The notes beneath the pieces are model-generated. The model was not told where the DNA came from. It did not search any database and saw only the letters and a program-made list of their open reading frames with translations. Shown here one piece after another: positions 1-13,000 of a stretch of 60,000 nt of DNA. Numbering within the stretch: position 1 is the first letter of the stretch; every line of letters begins with the position of its first letter. This DNA comes from Nematostella vectensis (lineage: Eukaryota > Cnidaria > Anthozoa > Actiniaria > Edwardsiidae), in assembly GCF_932526225.1 (NCBI RefSeq), contig NC_064037.1:12446203-12506202 (forward strand), given 5' to 3'. The position numbers and the translations under genes were made by a program.

Positions 1-113
1 GTGTGGGCCAAGTAAGTTTGTTGTGGACGCAAAGGGGAAATCCGAGTGAGTTTGTTGTGGACGCAAAGGAGAAATCCGAGTGAGTTTGTTGTGGACGCTT
101 AGGAGAAACCCTT
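1..113. repeat. Tandem repeat, three 34-bp units
   Basis: Three adjacent copies of a unit containing GTTTGTTGTGGACGC and a GGAGAAATCC-like segment are spaced by 34 bp. The first copy is diverged at its left edge, so the array may extend left of the window. No coding potential is seen. Confidence 0.85.
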
Positions 114-840
114 TCGCGATAACGATAGCGAGCGGATTTCGAGAACTCCTCCAACTGTAACCGCGCGCCACAGTGCTCATGAACACCCGAAAGGCCAAAA
201 CTCCGAAACAGCACAAAGAGAGCCTGTTCGCAGGCTATGTAAGCTTTAACAAATCCTAGAAACATTCGTGGGTGTGTGGTCAAGGGCAACCCGAAAAAAA
301 AAAAAAACGATTGGAAAAATGTTTTTTTTTTGTTTTTGTTTTTTTTGTGGGGGGGGGGGGGGGGGGGTAAATATAGTCGAAATATAAGATTAAAAGTTGC
401 GAAAATTATATTCCAAAAAGTTGATTCGAAAAAAAATTGTTTGGGATAGGAGTGGGTGGGTTCATCCAGTTTTTTCTTGACTTGCTTTCTTTCTTTATTG
501 TTTTAATTTATCCCTTACAGATGATAACACCGTTTGACAGTTAATTAGAGGCACCCTATGATTCAAATTTACACCACAGGAAGCCGTGATAGTATAGAAT
601 AGAATGCGATTAGTTATGGTAACTTTACAGCGGGGAAACACAAATTTTTTTATGACGCCAAATCACCATACGTGAGTAGATTAATTGGGTTTCGCACTCA
701 TTATTTTTTTCACCGAATTTAACTTCTTGTATCGGATACTCTCTTTCTCTTTTGACTTCCGTGTGATGAAGTCTTTTGCCTTTTCAGGTTCAATTGTCGC
801 AGAGCGCACGTGCCGAAAAAGGTAGAGTACCGTAATTACG
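114..840. other. Non-coding stretch with homopolymer tracts
   Basis: No supported gene. It contains an A tract near 294-307, T runs near 320-345 and a long G run ending at 367. The homopolymers may be unreliable in length. The rest is unique-looking AT-rich sequence. Confidence 0.5.
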
Positions 841-844
841 CTAA

Positions 845-1285
845 TAAGCGTACCCCCCGAATAACCACTTCGCCTAGAGGAAAAATATGAATAATTGCCT
901 ACCCCGAATAATCACTTCGCCTTAGACGAAAAATATGAATAAGAGCGTACCCCGAATAACCACTTCGCCTAAGACGAAAAATATGAGTAACCCCGAATAA
1001 CCACTTCGCCTAAGAGGAAAAATATAAATAAGCGCCTACCCCGAATAACCACTTCGCCTAAGAGGAAAAATTTGAATTAGCGCCTTTCCCGAATAACCAC
1101 GTCGCCTAAGACGAAAAATATAAATAAGCGCCTTCCCCGAATAACCACTTCGCCTAAGACGAAAAATATAAATAAGCGCCTCACCGAATAACCACTTCGC
1201 ATAAGACGGAAAATATAAATAAGCGCCTTCCCCGAATAACCACTAATTTGCCTAAAAGGAAAAATTTAAATAAGCGCCTCGCCTA
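845..1285. repeat. Minisatellite, about 40-49 bp unit, about 9-10 copies
   Basis: The core CGAATAACCACTTCGCCTAA followed by GACGAAAAATATAAATAAGCGCC recurs at 858, 905, 954, 994, 1042 and onward to about 1285, with spacings of 40-49 bp. Copies differ by substitutions and small indels. Stops in the units argue against coding function. Confidence 0.9.
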
Positions 1286-1422
1286 AACGTATGCTCCATC
1301 GACTTCGATGACTAGGGAAAGAGTACGTTAACCCTTGGTGATGTCCCTTGCTGAAATCGTTCCATATGGAACAATATGACGTGCGCTGTCTTAGGAATCT
1401 TTTTGTTATTATTTTTAAGAAA

Positions 1423-3119
1423 ATTCGATACAGTTTCCCGAATGCCCAACCATCCTGTCAATCACAACTCGTATCTTCTGCTACAGGGGTCGGATCATCA
1501 AACTATTTGGCCATGCCATGTACCTAGGGATGAACTTTATAAAAATGTAACATGTGCGAACCCGTTTAATTCACTATTCGCGATGTGCTGTTCGCTACAG
1601 GGAAATTTTTAACAAATAAGCTATAGGATATTGTACATCAAACCTTGGTCGACACTTAGAGGAAGTTTTATTAAAATCTATAAGAGGAATTCTGAGAAAT
1701 TGTGGAATTTTTATTGTAAGTCACTCTGTTATTTACCTACTTTGAAATCCGCACCTGAAAAAAATCAATAGGCGGGCAAGGATTTTTTTACCATTGTTAT
1801 TTAGCTACCTCTTATTTCTAATAGCCTATCAAAAATGAAAGCAATCGGTTTTGTTGATCGTAAGTTTTAGCGGCCATTCCTGGGATTATTTAATACTTTC
1901 AAAATGAAGAAATTGAAATTTTTTGATTTTTTAGCCGCCATGTAAAATTTCGCCGATTAATTTTTTCGTCGTTTTCGTATAATCAAAATTAAGATATTGA
2001 GAAACATCCGGGTTAACTTTGAGCTTCATTGAAGGGTTGAAAGTAAACAATTAGATTTTTTGAAAATGGGCATTTCAAGCGCCGACTTTGCGCTGGCTCT
2101 TTGTTTAACAAATTGCTTCGTCTCATGTATTGTTGATTTCATGACTTGTTGTTTTCACATTCTTCACCGCTAATCTTCCACGGGTGGCTGCTTCTGAACT
2201 TCTGAATGGACATTTATCGCATCTTTTTCTTCTTTACGTGAATAGTTAAAGATATTCCCGTTTAAAATATGCTGTGAGTGATACTAGAGGAAAAAAAGGA
2301 AGGCAGGTTGCGCTAGCTGCGTAAGGAAGGGACGTCTCTGTACAAGATTTGCACGGGAAGAATGCGAAAAGTACAACGAAATGAAACGAACAATATCCAA
2401 AGCGAAGCTTCAAAACAAGCGCAAAGTCGGCGCTTGAAATGCCCATTTTCAAAAAATCTAATTGCTTACTTACAACCCTTCAACGGAGCTCAAAGTTAAC
2501 CCGAATGTTTCTCAATATATTAATTTTATTCTACAAAAACGACGAAAAAATTAATCGGCGAAATTTTATTTGGCGGCCAAAAAAGCAAAAAAGTTCAATT
2601 TCTTCATTTTGAAAGTATCATATAGTCCCCAGAATGGCCCCTAAAACTTACGATCAACAAAACCGATTGCTTTCATTTTTGGTATGTTATTAGAAATAAG
2701 AGGTAGCTGAATAACAATGGTAAAAAAATCCTTGCCCGCGTATGGATTTTTTCAGGTGCGAATTTCAGAGTAGGTAAATAACAGAGTGGCTGAAAATAAA
2801 AATTCGCCAATTTCTCGGAATTCCTCTTATAGATTTTAATAAAACTTCCTCTAAGTGTCGATCAAGGTCTGATGTACAATATCCTATAGCTTATTTGTTA
2901 AAAAATTCACTGTAGCAAACAGCACTTCGCGAATAGTGAATTCAACGGGTTCACCGTTCCGTTGCCATAGAAACAGCAATGTAAACACATGTTACATTTT
3001 TATAAAGTTCATCCCTAGGTACATGGCATGGCCAAATAGTTTGATGATCCGATCCCTGTAGCAGAAGACACGAGTTGTGATTGACAGGATGGTTGGGCAT
3101 TCGGGAAACTGTATCGAAT
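1423..3119. mobile_element. Giant inverted repeat (foldback element), arms about 670-700 bp
   Basis: The left arm (1423-2093) is nearly the reverse complement of the right arm (2420-3119), separated by a loop of about 325 bp. The outer ends read ATTCGATACAGTTTCCCGAA and its complement. The right arm has an extra segment of about 36 bp near 2955-2990 and scattered substitutions. No transposase is present, and short ORFs in both arms are mirror images. The structure fits a foldback-type non-autonomous DNA transposon; superfamily and target duplication were not determined. Confidence 0.85.
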
Positions 3120-3704
3120 CAGAAACAGAAAATTCTTTACAATGGCCAATGAGAAATAACCAATCAGACTACAGATTTTTATACAGGGATTTGATTGGCT
3201 AGCTATATATATTGACAGTAGTACCCGCCACAACATGATATCGTGCTTCGACGATCTAGTACCCGGTTTAGTCAATCGTTACAAGCGATATCGATACACC
3301 ATTTTTTTATCGATTTATCAGTGAAATCGTTAAAAATCGTTAGAGAAAATAAGAGAGCGAAATTCGATAATATCGATTTTTTCTGGATTTATCGAGTTTT
3401 AACGGAAGTTTAGAAAAGCGTTTTTATTTACGAGAGAAGGGCCAAAAAGGCAAACTAATAAATGACGGGGGAGACTTGAAAACAGAGAACAGCATTCGCC
3501 TGCATGCAGGCGTTTACCCTGTGTCTATATCCCGATAAAACAGCCTCGATCGAATGAATTCAAATAAAAATAAAAAAATCAATCAGATATCATCGATTTT
3601 TTAACGAGTGAGATAAAACGTACCGTAAATGATCTAATAAACGCTTTTTGATAGTACCGCAGGTGGAGAAATAAAAAGTGCTATTTAGTTTTCACTGTTT
3701 CCAG
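3120..3704. other. AT-rich intergenic or intronic stretch
   Basis: No gene recognised. Several ATCGATT-rich motifs occur near 3280-3390. A segment near 3498-3520 (GCCTGCATGCAGGCGTTTACCC) resembles one end of the MITE at 50637-50797. Confidence 0.4.
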
Positions 3705-4006
3705 AATGTAATGATCCTTTTGGGCTGGCATCAGAACTGCCCGACTCCAAGTTCAACTCGAGCTCTGAGCTATCTACCAGGACCAGGCCTCATCACGGCA
3801 GGCTGCACAACGCGCATGCGTGGTGTGCTGTGGTGAATGACGCTGACCAGTATCTGGAGATTGCCCTAGGACTCGTGCGCATGATCAAGTCCATCGCAGT
3901 TCAAGGAAACCCTACCGCTGACCAGTTTGTGACATCATTCGCCTTGGAGTCATCTGTTGTGGCGGAATCTTGGGTTCCGTATGTGGAGACGGGGGCGCGT
4001 CGAATT
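3705..4006 (+). CDS. Exon: discoidin domain 1, N-terminal two thirds
   Basis: The acceptor TTTCCAG precedes 3705 (phase 1) and the donor is GTGAGT at 4007 (phase 0). The translation begins CNDPFG, the usual first cysteine and loop of F5/8C domains. It continues with an AWCA segment, YLEIALG in place of the usual WLQIDLG, VQGN and FVTSFAL, all in family order. Confidence 0.85.
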
Positions 4007-7000
4007 GTGAGTATTCAGAGGGAAGGGGGAGACGATGCGAAAACATTAAGACAATATTGGTGATTTCCTTACATTTTTAAGATATTGGGTTGGGGTGCGA
4101 TTTGAGATCTACATCTACTATTAGACCTTAGAAACAATTTGCCTGATTTTTGGAAGGTATGTCCCGGTTGTTTTATGGATCCAATCGTGTGACCTCGTAC
4201 ATTGTGTATCGACTTTGGACGCTTTTTACGTTTATCGATATATCTTTATAACTTATTTAATGCTAATACGGAAGCAGGAAGGGATAACGTATATTCTGTA
4301 GGTGATGGTTTATATGTGTACAAATCATCTATCCAGTTTCAGGGTAATAGCGATGGTGGTCGCATTATGAAGGGACATCGTGGTTGATATGTGTATAAAT
4401 TTTCTATCCAGTTCCAGGGTAATAGCGATGGTGGTCGCATTATGAAGCACTCCCTTCTCCACGTGGTCACCGCCTCCCGTATGCGCGTTAGGCCTATCAC
4501 GTGGTACGGTCACGTGTGCCTACGCGTTGAGTTGTATGGCTGTGACGCAGGTAAGATAAAACAACAGAGGCCCTAACGATGCCCTATGCACGGATACCAA
4601 AACCTTTTTACCTGATAAAAGATTTTTTTGTGATCGAAAAAAGAAAGCGCTTTATTCTCGGGCATGGCGATGTGCATATCTGTTTTTTTTTTTTTAATTT
4701 CTAGTTTTTAAAGTGGAAAGCTAGTACCACTGTAGCGCGTGTTGCACTGTCAAGGTGACCACGATAGCGCGCGTTGCACTGTCAAGGTGACCACGGTTGC
4801 GCGCGTAGCACTATTTTACGGTATTTTCTTGTATTTTTGTAGATCCTCTTGTCCCCCTGGGAATGAACAGCGGAGAGATCCCTTCCTGGGCCATAACTGC
4901 CTCATCTTCGTGGTATCCTTCGGGTTATACTGGTCCAGAACTCCACCCGGCAAACTACGGGAGGTTATACTCTTCTATTGCTAATACCGACACGTGCTGG
5001 GCCAGCAGTGAGGTAGACACGGCTCCCTTTTTTCAAGTGAATCTTGGTCGACTGCGTTATGTAACGGCCATTGCGACGCAAAGACGCTATGGGGTGAGTC
5101 AGCGCGTCACTGCCTACAATGTCAAGTATGGGGATTGTGTCACTTGGAAGACGATTGAAGAAGACAGCGGACAAGCCAAGGTATGCAATAGGGGACTTGA
5201 TTTAAAAGATCACGTGACTGTTTGGGGGGCAAACTAACGCGCGCCCAGGCTTTTAGCAGTTGGGCTGGCGGGCGCAGCCATTTCAGTGTTATATTGAGGT
5301 TTGAATTTGCCACTGAAAAAGTCACGTGATCTCTTAGCGCAAGTCCCCTATTCATAGATCCGACGCGCGCACGAATATCCAATCAGAAAGCAGCAAATAG
5401 AAGCCAGCGAAGTGCAACCCAAATGTCCCACAAAAGTCCCACAAATTGTACACATGTCGGATGAGGTCAGTGAGTCCTGCCCGGAGTTTTTACTCGTGCC
5501 CAGGCCTTTGGCCGGCACGAGTCTTAAAATGCTGTTTGTTTTTTCGTTTTCGGCGTCGAGCTAGCAGGCAAACGTAGACAGGCGTTCCTCGCGCAGTGGA
5601 GAGGGAATTGGTCACAATGAATTGGGCTACCTGTGTTTAGTCCAGCGGTATCGCGCGCCGATACATCGACTACGCAGGAGAAATGCGTCCGGGAGTTGTT
5701 GCGTCATTGGAGTTGGACCGTTCTCTGGTTGTTTCAGGCGTTTTTACTGCCCATGTTTATCGCCGAAGGTTATATAAAGCTCAAGAATACCCCTTCCATT
5801 CGTAAGGGAGCTCTCCTAGGAGCTAAAAACGAACAGACCAGCATTAACCTGGTCGCTACCCCTTCCATTCGTGAGGGAGCTGTCCTAGCAGCAAGAAACG
5901 AAGAGACCAACAAAGTTAAAATGGTCGCCACCCCTTCCAATCGTGCCTGAGGGAGCTGTCCCAGCAGCGGCTGTTCGAGTAGCAGCCAATAACGAAGAGA
6001 CCAACAAAGTTAAAATGGTCGCCACCCCTTCCATTCGTGAGGGAGCTGTCCTAGCAGCAAGAAACGAGGAGACCAAGTGAGAAGAATACATTATTGATAC
6101 CAATAAAGAGCTGTAGATCTCGACGTGCCAAGTTTTTCAGCATGTACTACAATAAACATCGAAACACATATTTCTGTCGTGTTAAACGAGACCGTGAACC
6201 AAGCAGACTACCTGTGAAACAGCTTACCCATGCTTACTTTAAGAAAAGAGCTATAAGAAGGGTTGTAAGGAAACACATAAAAAAATGTACCGAAGTCATC
6301 AAGGATACATAATATTCGTGCATATAATCTTGGTAACAAACTACATATTGATGAAGATGATAAGTGCCTTTGTAGATGGAAGTACACACACAGGAGTAAA
6401 ATAAAGAACAGGGTAGAAAGAAAAAAAAAACATGTAATGTTGTAATTGAGTTGCCCAAAACCTTTTATAATGGATCCACTAAATCTGTGTATAAAGGTCT
6501 TAACCACAAGATTAATTATTGCAATTACTGCCTGTGTATGGATATAGAAAAGAACCCTGGCCCTACCATTCCCATTAATCCCAGTAAAACAATCAATGCA
6601 CCTTACAGTCAAGGCACTGTGTCTGTATTTGGTCAAAACGCTGGTCAACATTGTGTTGCAATGACTTTATGTGCTCTTATTTACAAAGACACAAAGCCAA
6701 TAACTTGTTCAACAGACCTGGTTCAAATAATGAATACTAGAAATGAATTGTAATCTTTATTGTCAAGGTTATGGAACCAGTCATTTTTATTGTTAACAGA
6801 ATTGCCTACCATACTTAGGGTAAAGGACATTAATTATGAGCTTAATTACAGTGAAAGTTATACAGGGTCTCTAAATGGTAATTCTGATATTCAAGGATTT
6901 ATGATCTCAATGTCCCTTGATAACGCAATCCAATCTTTAATAGATCAGAGATAACAATTCTTTCCTATTGACAATAGCATCTGAGACAGTCTGTATTTAT

Positions 7001-10000
7001 TACAATGTTGATAATGTATTTAAAATCTTTGATTCCCATGCTAAAAATTTGCACGGCTTAATTTATATTGAAGGTACATGTGTATTGCTTGAAGTAGAAA
7101 CAATAAATGATTTGAAGCAATACTTTCAAGTTCTTCATAAAAACAGCACTGTTCAATTTGAACTCAGAGGTGTACATATTGACAAGTCGGGGGAGATTAA
7201 TTCAGATAATAACAATGATCAAGTATGTAGAACTACTGCTAATTATAAAGAATGTACAACAACTGAGAGCAATGCTCCTATAGATATTATCAATAAAAGA
7301 TTGTGCTTAGTAATTGCAGTTTATTGCATGTCTTGACTCAGGGTTCAGGTTCAAGACTGACCTGGGATACCACCTTAGTAAAATTATTTTGTTTTATCGG
7401 CAAACGTCAAGATTTATAGTAAAAATATAAACGACAGTCTCATTCCTATATGTAATTGAAGTAGCCTAGGTATAATATCAAACACAAGTTTAATGGTAGG
7501 ACTTACACTGCTCTTGTAAGTGGTTTGTTTGCTTTTTTGTTTTTCGTTTCTTCGTAGTAAATCTTACGTGTTTTTCTACAATTGAGTCCCAACTCTACAC
7601 TAGAAGCGGCCAAGCAAAGAAAACAGGGCTAGCACTTTCTACGCTGACTGGAAAATGCTTATTTGCTTGTCCAGATTCGTAGAAAAATATCTCAAACCAA
7701 TCTTTTTCGGCGTCGATTGCCGACTTTTTGTGGGACATTTGTGGGACCACATGGCTGTTATTGTATCGTCTCTTTCCTGATTGGCTATTCGTGCGCGTCT
7801 GATTGACATGTCGTATCTATGAATTGTTTCAAATGCGATGTATCTGAAATTTATTTCAACTTATCTCAAATTATAAGATGATTGGAGACTAGACCCTGCT
7901 TGCAGGGTTGACTGGGATACCTAAGATCTGCAATTTGTTTGGGCCCTGTGTTATGACCTTTATTAATAATAATAATAATAATAATAATAATTATTACAAA
8001 GATGCTACCTCCCACCACCTTTGATATAATAAAAATATATGTACAATGTTGTTTTTTTATTGTAAATGCCATATCACCACACTGATTGGGGCAAGAAAGG
8101 TAAGAAGCATCATCTCTTGAAGTGGGGGTGGACTTGAGGTGTGCTCCATTTAAGTAGATGGGGCTAGTTGTCCTAACTTGTGCAGTGTAAAAAGCTTACA
8201 AATACTTTCCCCGCAGCAGAGATAGCACCAAAATAAAATTCAGGAAAAATGAGAATGTGTTTTAAAATTGTTAAATATTTCTTTAACATTTTTTTGGTTC
8301 ACTGCCCTCAATGTGCTATCACTTAGGGGTAAATTTATTTTAACACCAAAGTGAGCCATATTGTATTAACAATATGATTTAGATTTAATTTATTATTTTG
8401 AAGTCAATGAAGGGGCTATAGAATATCCAGACTTTAAATTATAGCATATCGTATCATTAACAGCACTAGAAAGACCTCACAATGCTCTAGATTTCATTGA
8501 AAATGTTCAAAAAAACTAAAATGACATTCAATGAGGGATAAAGTTATTTTAGGAAGAAAACAAAAAATAAGTACCAAAATACCAAAAAAATAAGTAAGCA
8601 CTACAATACCAAAATAATTTTCATAGTTTTAAATATCTCTCACTACACATGGTTAATGGCATGTTTACCTCTAAAAAAGTTACCAAACCAAAGCAGCAGG
8701 CTTAAGCTTTTCTAGTTGAGTTACCTATATACAATACTTTTTTAGGAATATTGATGAAAACTGCTCAATATTCTGTTGGAATTTGTCTCGGATTACACAT
8801 ATGCTCTACTTGAAATCTTCATGGTGAAAAAATCATGACATTCAATGAGAGGGATCAAGATATTTTATAGTAAGAAAACAAAATTTGTCTTATGGGTAGC
8901 CAGACAAGTGTCGCAATGTAAGGTAGTCACTTCTTTGGGATTCATTCATAGCGATTTGTAGGGGCTCTTCCTAAATGTATCAACACATGAAAAAAGGTGT
9001 GGCTCATATTTTTTATGTACTCCCATGTATTCCCATGTACTCCCATGTATTCCCCTGTGATCCCATGTATTCCCCTGTGCTCCCATGTACTCCCCTTTGC
9101 TCCCATGTACTGCCCTATGCCCCCATATACTCCCATGTGCTCTCCTGTGCTCCCATGTACTCCCATGTATTCCCCTGTGCCCCCATGTACTCCCCTGTGC
9201 TCCCATGTACTCCCATGTATTCCCCTGTACTCCCCTGTACTCCCATGTATTCCCCTGTGCTCCCATGTATTCCCCTGTGCTCCCATGTATTCCCCTGTGC
9301 TCCCATGTATTCCCCTGTGCTCCCATGTACTCCCCTGTACCCCCATGTATTCCCCTGTGCTTCCATGTACTCCCCTGTGCTCCCATGTATTCCCCTGTGC
9401 TCCCATGTATTCCCCTGTGCTCCCATGTACTCCCCAGTACTCCCATGTATTCCCCTGTGCCCCCATGTATTCCCCTCTGATCCCATGTACTCCCCTGTGC
9501 TCCCATGTACTCCCCTTTGCTCCCCTGTGCTCCCATGTATTCCCCTGTGCTCCCATGTACTCCCATGTATTCCCCTGTGCTCCCATGTACTTCCATGTAT
9601 TCCCCTGTGCTCCCATGTATTCCCCTGTGCTCCCATGTACTCCCATGTATTCCCCTGTGCCCCATGTATTCCCCTGTACTCCCATGTATTCCCCTGTGCT
9701 CCCCTGTACTCCCATGTACTCCCCTGTGCCCCCATGTATTCCCCTGTACTCCCCTGTACTCCCCTGTGCTCCCATGTATTCCCCTGTGCCCCCATGTATT
9801 CCCCTGTGATCCCATGTACTCCCCTGTGCTCCCATGTACTCCCCTTTGCTCCCCTGTGCTCCCCTGTGCTCCCATGTACTCCCATGTATTCCCCTGTGCT
9901 CCCATGTACTCCCATGTATTCCCCTGTGCCCCCATGTATTCCCCTGTACTCCCATGTATTCCCCTGTGCCCCCTTGTATTCCCCTGTACTCCCATGTACT

Positions 10001-13000
10001 CCCCTGTGCTCCCATGTACTCCCATGTGCTCCCATGTATTCCCCTGTACTCCCATGTACTCCCCTGTACTCCCATGTATTTCCCTGTGCCCCCATGTATT
10101 CCCCTGTGATCCCATGTACTCCCCTGTGCTCCCATGTACTCCCCTTTGCTCCCCTGTGCTCTCATGTACTCCCATGTATTCCCCTGTGCTCCCATGTACT
10201 CCCATGTATTCCCCTGTGCCCCCATGTATTCCCCTGTACTCCCCTGTACTCCCATGTATTCCCCTGTGCCCCCATGTATTCCCCTGTGATCCCATGTACT
10301 CCCCTGTGCTCCCATGTACTCCCCTTTGCTCCCCTGTGCTCCCATGTGCTCCCATGTACTCCCATGTATTCCCCTGTGCTCCCATGTATTCCCCTGTGCT
10401 CCCATGTATTCCCCTGTGCTCCCATGTATTCCCCTGTGCTCCCATGAACTCCCCTTTGCTCCCATGTATTCCCCTGTACTCCCCTGTACTCCCATGTATT
10501 CCCCTGTGCTCCCATGTATTCCCCTGTGCTCCCATGTATTCCCCTGTGCTCCCATGTATTCCCCTGTGCTCCCATGTATTCCCCTGTGCTCCCATGTATT
10601 CCCCTGTACTCCCATGTATTCCCCTGTGCTCCCATGTATTCCCCTGTGCTCCCATGTACTCCCCTGTACCCCCATGTATTCCCCTGTGCTCCAATGTATT
10701 CCTCTGTGCTCCCATGTATTCCCCTGTGCTCCCATGTATTCCCCTGTACTCCCATGTATTCCCCTGTACTCCCCTGTGCTCCCCCGTATTCCCCTGTGCT
10801 CCCATGTACTCCCCTGTGCTCCCATGTACTCCCCTGTACCCCCATGTATTCCCCTGTGCTCCCATGTATTCCCCTGTATTCCTATGTACTCCCCTGTGCT
10901 CCCATGTATTCCCCTGTGCTCCCATGTACTCCCCTGTGCTCCCATGTACTCCCCTGTGCTCCCATGTACTCCCCTGTGCTCCCATGTATTCCCCTGTACT
11001 CCCATGTATTCCCCTTTACTCCCCTGTACTCCCATGTATTCCCCTTTACTCCCCTGTACTCCCATGTATTCCCCTGTACTCCCATGTACTCCCCTGTGCT
11101 CCCATGTATTCCCCTGAACTCCCATGTATTCCGCTGTACTCCCCTGTACTCCCATGTACTCCCCTGTGCTCCCATGTACTCCCCTGTACTCCCCTGTGCT
11201 CCCATGTATTCCCCTGTGCTCCCATGTATTCCCCTGTGCTCCCATGTATTCCCCTGTGCTCCCATGTGTTCCCCTGTGCTCCCATGTGTTCCCCTGTGCT
11301 CCCATGTATTCCCCTGTGCTCCCATGTATTCCCCTGTGCTCCCATGTATTCCCCTGTGCTCCCATGTATTCCCCTGTGCTCCCATGTATTCCCCTGTGAT
11401 CCCATGTATTCCCCTGTGCTCCCATGCGCTCCTCTGTACTCCCATGTACTCCCATGTACTCCCATGTGCTCCCATGTACTCCCATGTGCTCCCATGTTCT
11501 CCCTTGTGCTCCCATGTATTCCCCTGTACTCCCATGTATTCCCCTGTACTCCCATGTACTCCCATGTACTCCCATGTATTCCCCTGTACTCCCATGTACT
11601 CCCCTGTACTCCCATGTACTCCCATGTACTCCCCTGTACTCCCATGTACTCCCATGTATTCCCCTGTGCTCCCATGTACCCCCATGTATTCCCATGTACT
11701 CCCATGTATTCCCATGTGCTCCCATGTACTCCCCTGTACTCCCATGTATTCCCCTGTACTCCCATGTACTCCCCATGTACTCCCATGTACTCCCATGTAT
11801 TCCCCTGTGCTCCCATGTACCCCCATGTATTCCCCTGTGCTCCCATGTACTCCCCTGTGCTCCCCTGTATTCCCCTGGGCTCCCATGCACTCCCTTGTGC
11901 TCCCATGTACTCCCCTGTATTTCCATCAAAATACTTCCACTTCAAAATAGATTAAGTAATAAAGGTAAATACCTCAAGTCCATTCATTAGTGTCTAGGAA
12001 ACATTTAATTACGTCTTGAAGTAAACTGTATTTGTCTTAAGCAGGCAATAGATAATTCTAATCTCGAGCTGGGTGTAGCAGATTTAGACTTGAACCCGAT
12101 GTCGAAAGCGAGTGAATTATATTGTTAAACGTCCCAACTTCATTGTAATTCTTTGTCTCTGGGCCACCAAACCCTATCCCGACCGAGCTATTACACTAGC
12201 AGAGAACGCCAGCCCAGCGAAATACAGAGAAAAGAGGCCTAAAAGAGGCCTAAAACAAAAAGGCTGGTTTAACCGCGCGGTACTGGAACTAGTCTTGCGT
12301 TTTTCAGCGCATATGAAGAAAACGTTGTCGTTTTGGGGTTTTAGTACCGAGAAAACTTTGTTTCTTTTCAGGGACCTTTTCAACTAACTAAAGATGGTCA
12401 CAGTAACTGTTTTACTCTTCTGGTTACAAGTCATAAAGTTTACGAAGCCCCTGGGGTACGCTCACCTTAAAAAAATTACAAGAGTCATGCAGATTTTCCA
12501 AATAAGGAATATATTAGTTTCCTTATATGGAAGTGACCGCGTTCGGCAAAAACGACAATTTTTGGCTCAATTTTCTTGATATGGGGTGCTCGAAAGGAAC
12601 CCCCCACTCGACTGGGAGGTCACTTTCTCAGTTCAGTTAGTTTTTTTTTTTTCATAAGTTTGTTGGTTGCTTCGCGGTTATTAATTGGTTATCAATTGGT
12701 TGGTTGCTACCTGCAGCCTATAGATCCCGACGTTCTTATACGGGTTTCTCTGTGGTTAGTAAGAATTGTCTCACCGTGAATGAGTTCGCTCCAGACCCCA
12801 AGCTGCATCACGGTCCAACTTCAGTGAAAGTAAACCCAGTAAAAATTCCTGTGCTGACTGTGGGGACTTGTCTATTGGTCGGTTGATTGGCCTTTTTTTT
12901 TTTATGGTCAGTCTGTTATGTCCGCTGGTTGGTCGGTCAGTAAGATTTTAATTTTTTTTAAGGTTTTTATTTCTGTTAAAAATAAAACTGCTCGCTTATA

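Larger units (their letters stand above)
5353..7826 (+). mobile_element. 2.5 kb TIR element with 2A-like and cysteine-protease-like relic ORFs
   Basis: Left end (about 5353-5470) and right end (about 7705-7826) form diverged inverted repeats of about 100 bp. Both contain ATTCATAGAT, CGCGCACGAATA and CCAATCAG, with paired GTCCCACAAA motifs further in. A partial left end of the same family, including the coding start MSDDDSESCSD, occurs at 41949-42080; here the equivalent at 5455 reads MSDE. Internal ORFs are collinear fragments on the + strand. The element is probably an internally deleted DNA transposon; the superfamily is not assigned. Confidence 0.7.
7882..12000 (+). mobile_element. Dispersed repeat family R, copy 1, carrying the giant minisatellite
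   Basis: It begins with a GACCCTGCTTGCAGGGTTG hairpin followed by GGGATACCT and runs to about 9000. After the minisatellite it resumes at 11930 (ACTTCCACTTCAAAATAGAT) and ends near 12000. Copy 2 at 17303-18325 is collinear without the minisatellite, and copy 3 (reverse, truncated) is at 34630-35190. Ends of copy 2 have a short inverted repeat around GGGATACCTG. No ORF is conserved, so this is probably a non-autonomous DNA element. Confidence 0.75.

Noticed and set aside
1376-1612. Small ORF with possible secreted start
   Set aside because: It overlaps the left arm of the giant inverted repeat, and its mirror image occurs at 3015-3110.
8942-11990. Long ORFs on both strands (up to 995 and 816 codons) with repeats such as GIHGSTGEYMGAQ and VLPCTPMYSPV
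   Set aside because: They are the 10-bp minisatellite read in every frame. Units lack stop triplets, all frames are open, and flanks belong to a dispersed repeat.
12112-12387. 91-codon ORF in the intron upstream of exon 13020
   Set aside because: No domain, no splice signals and no similarity recognised.
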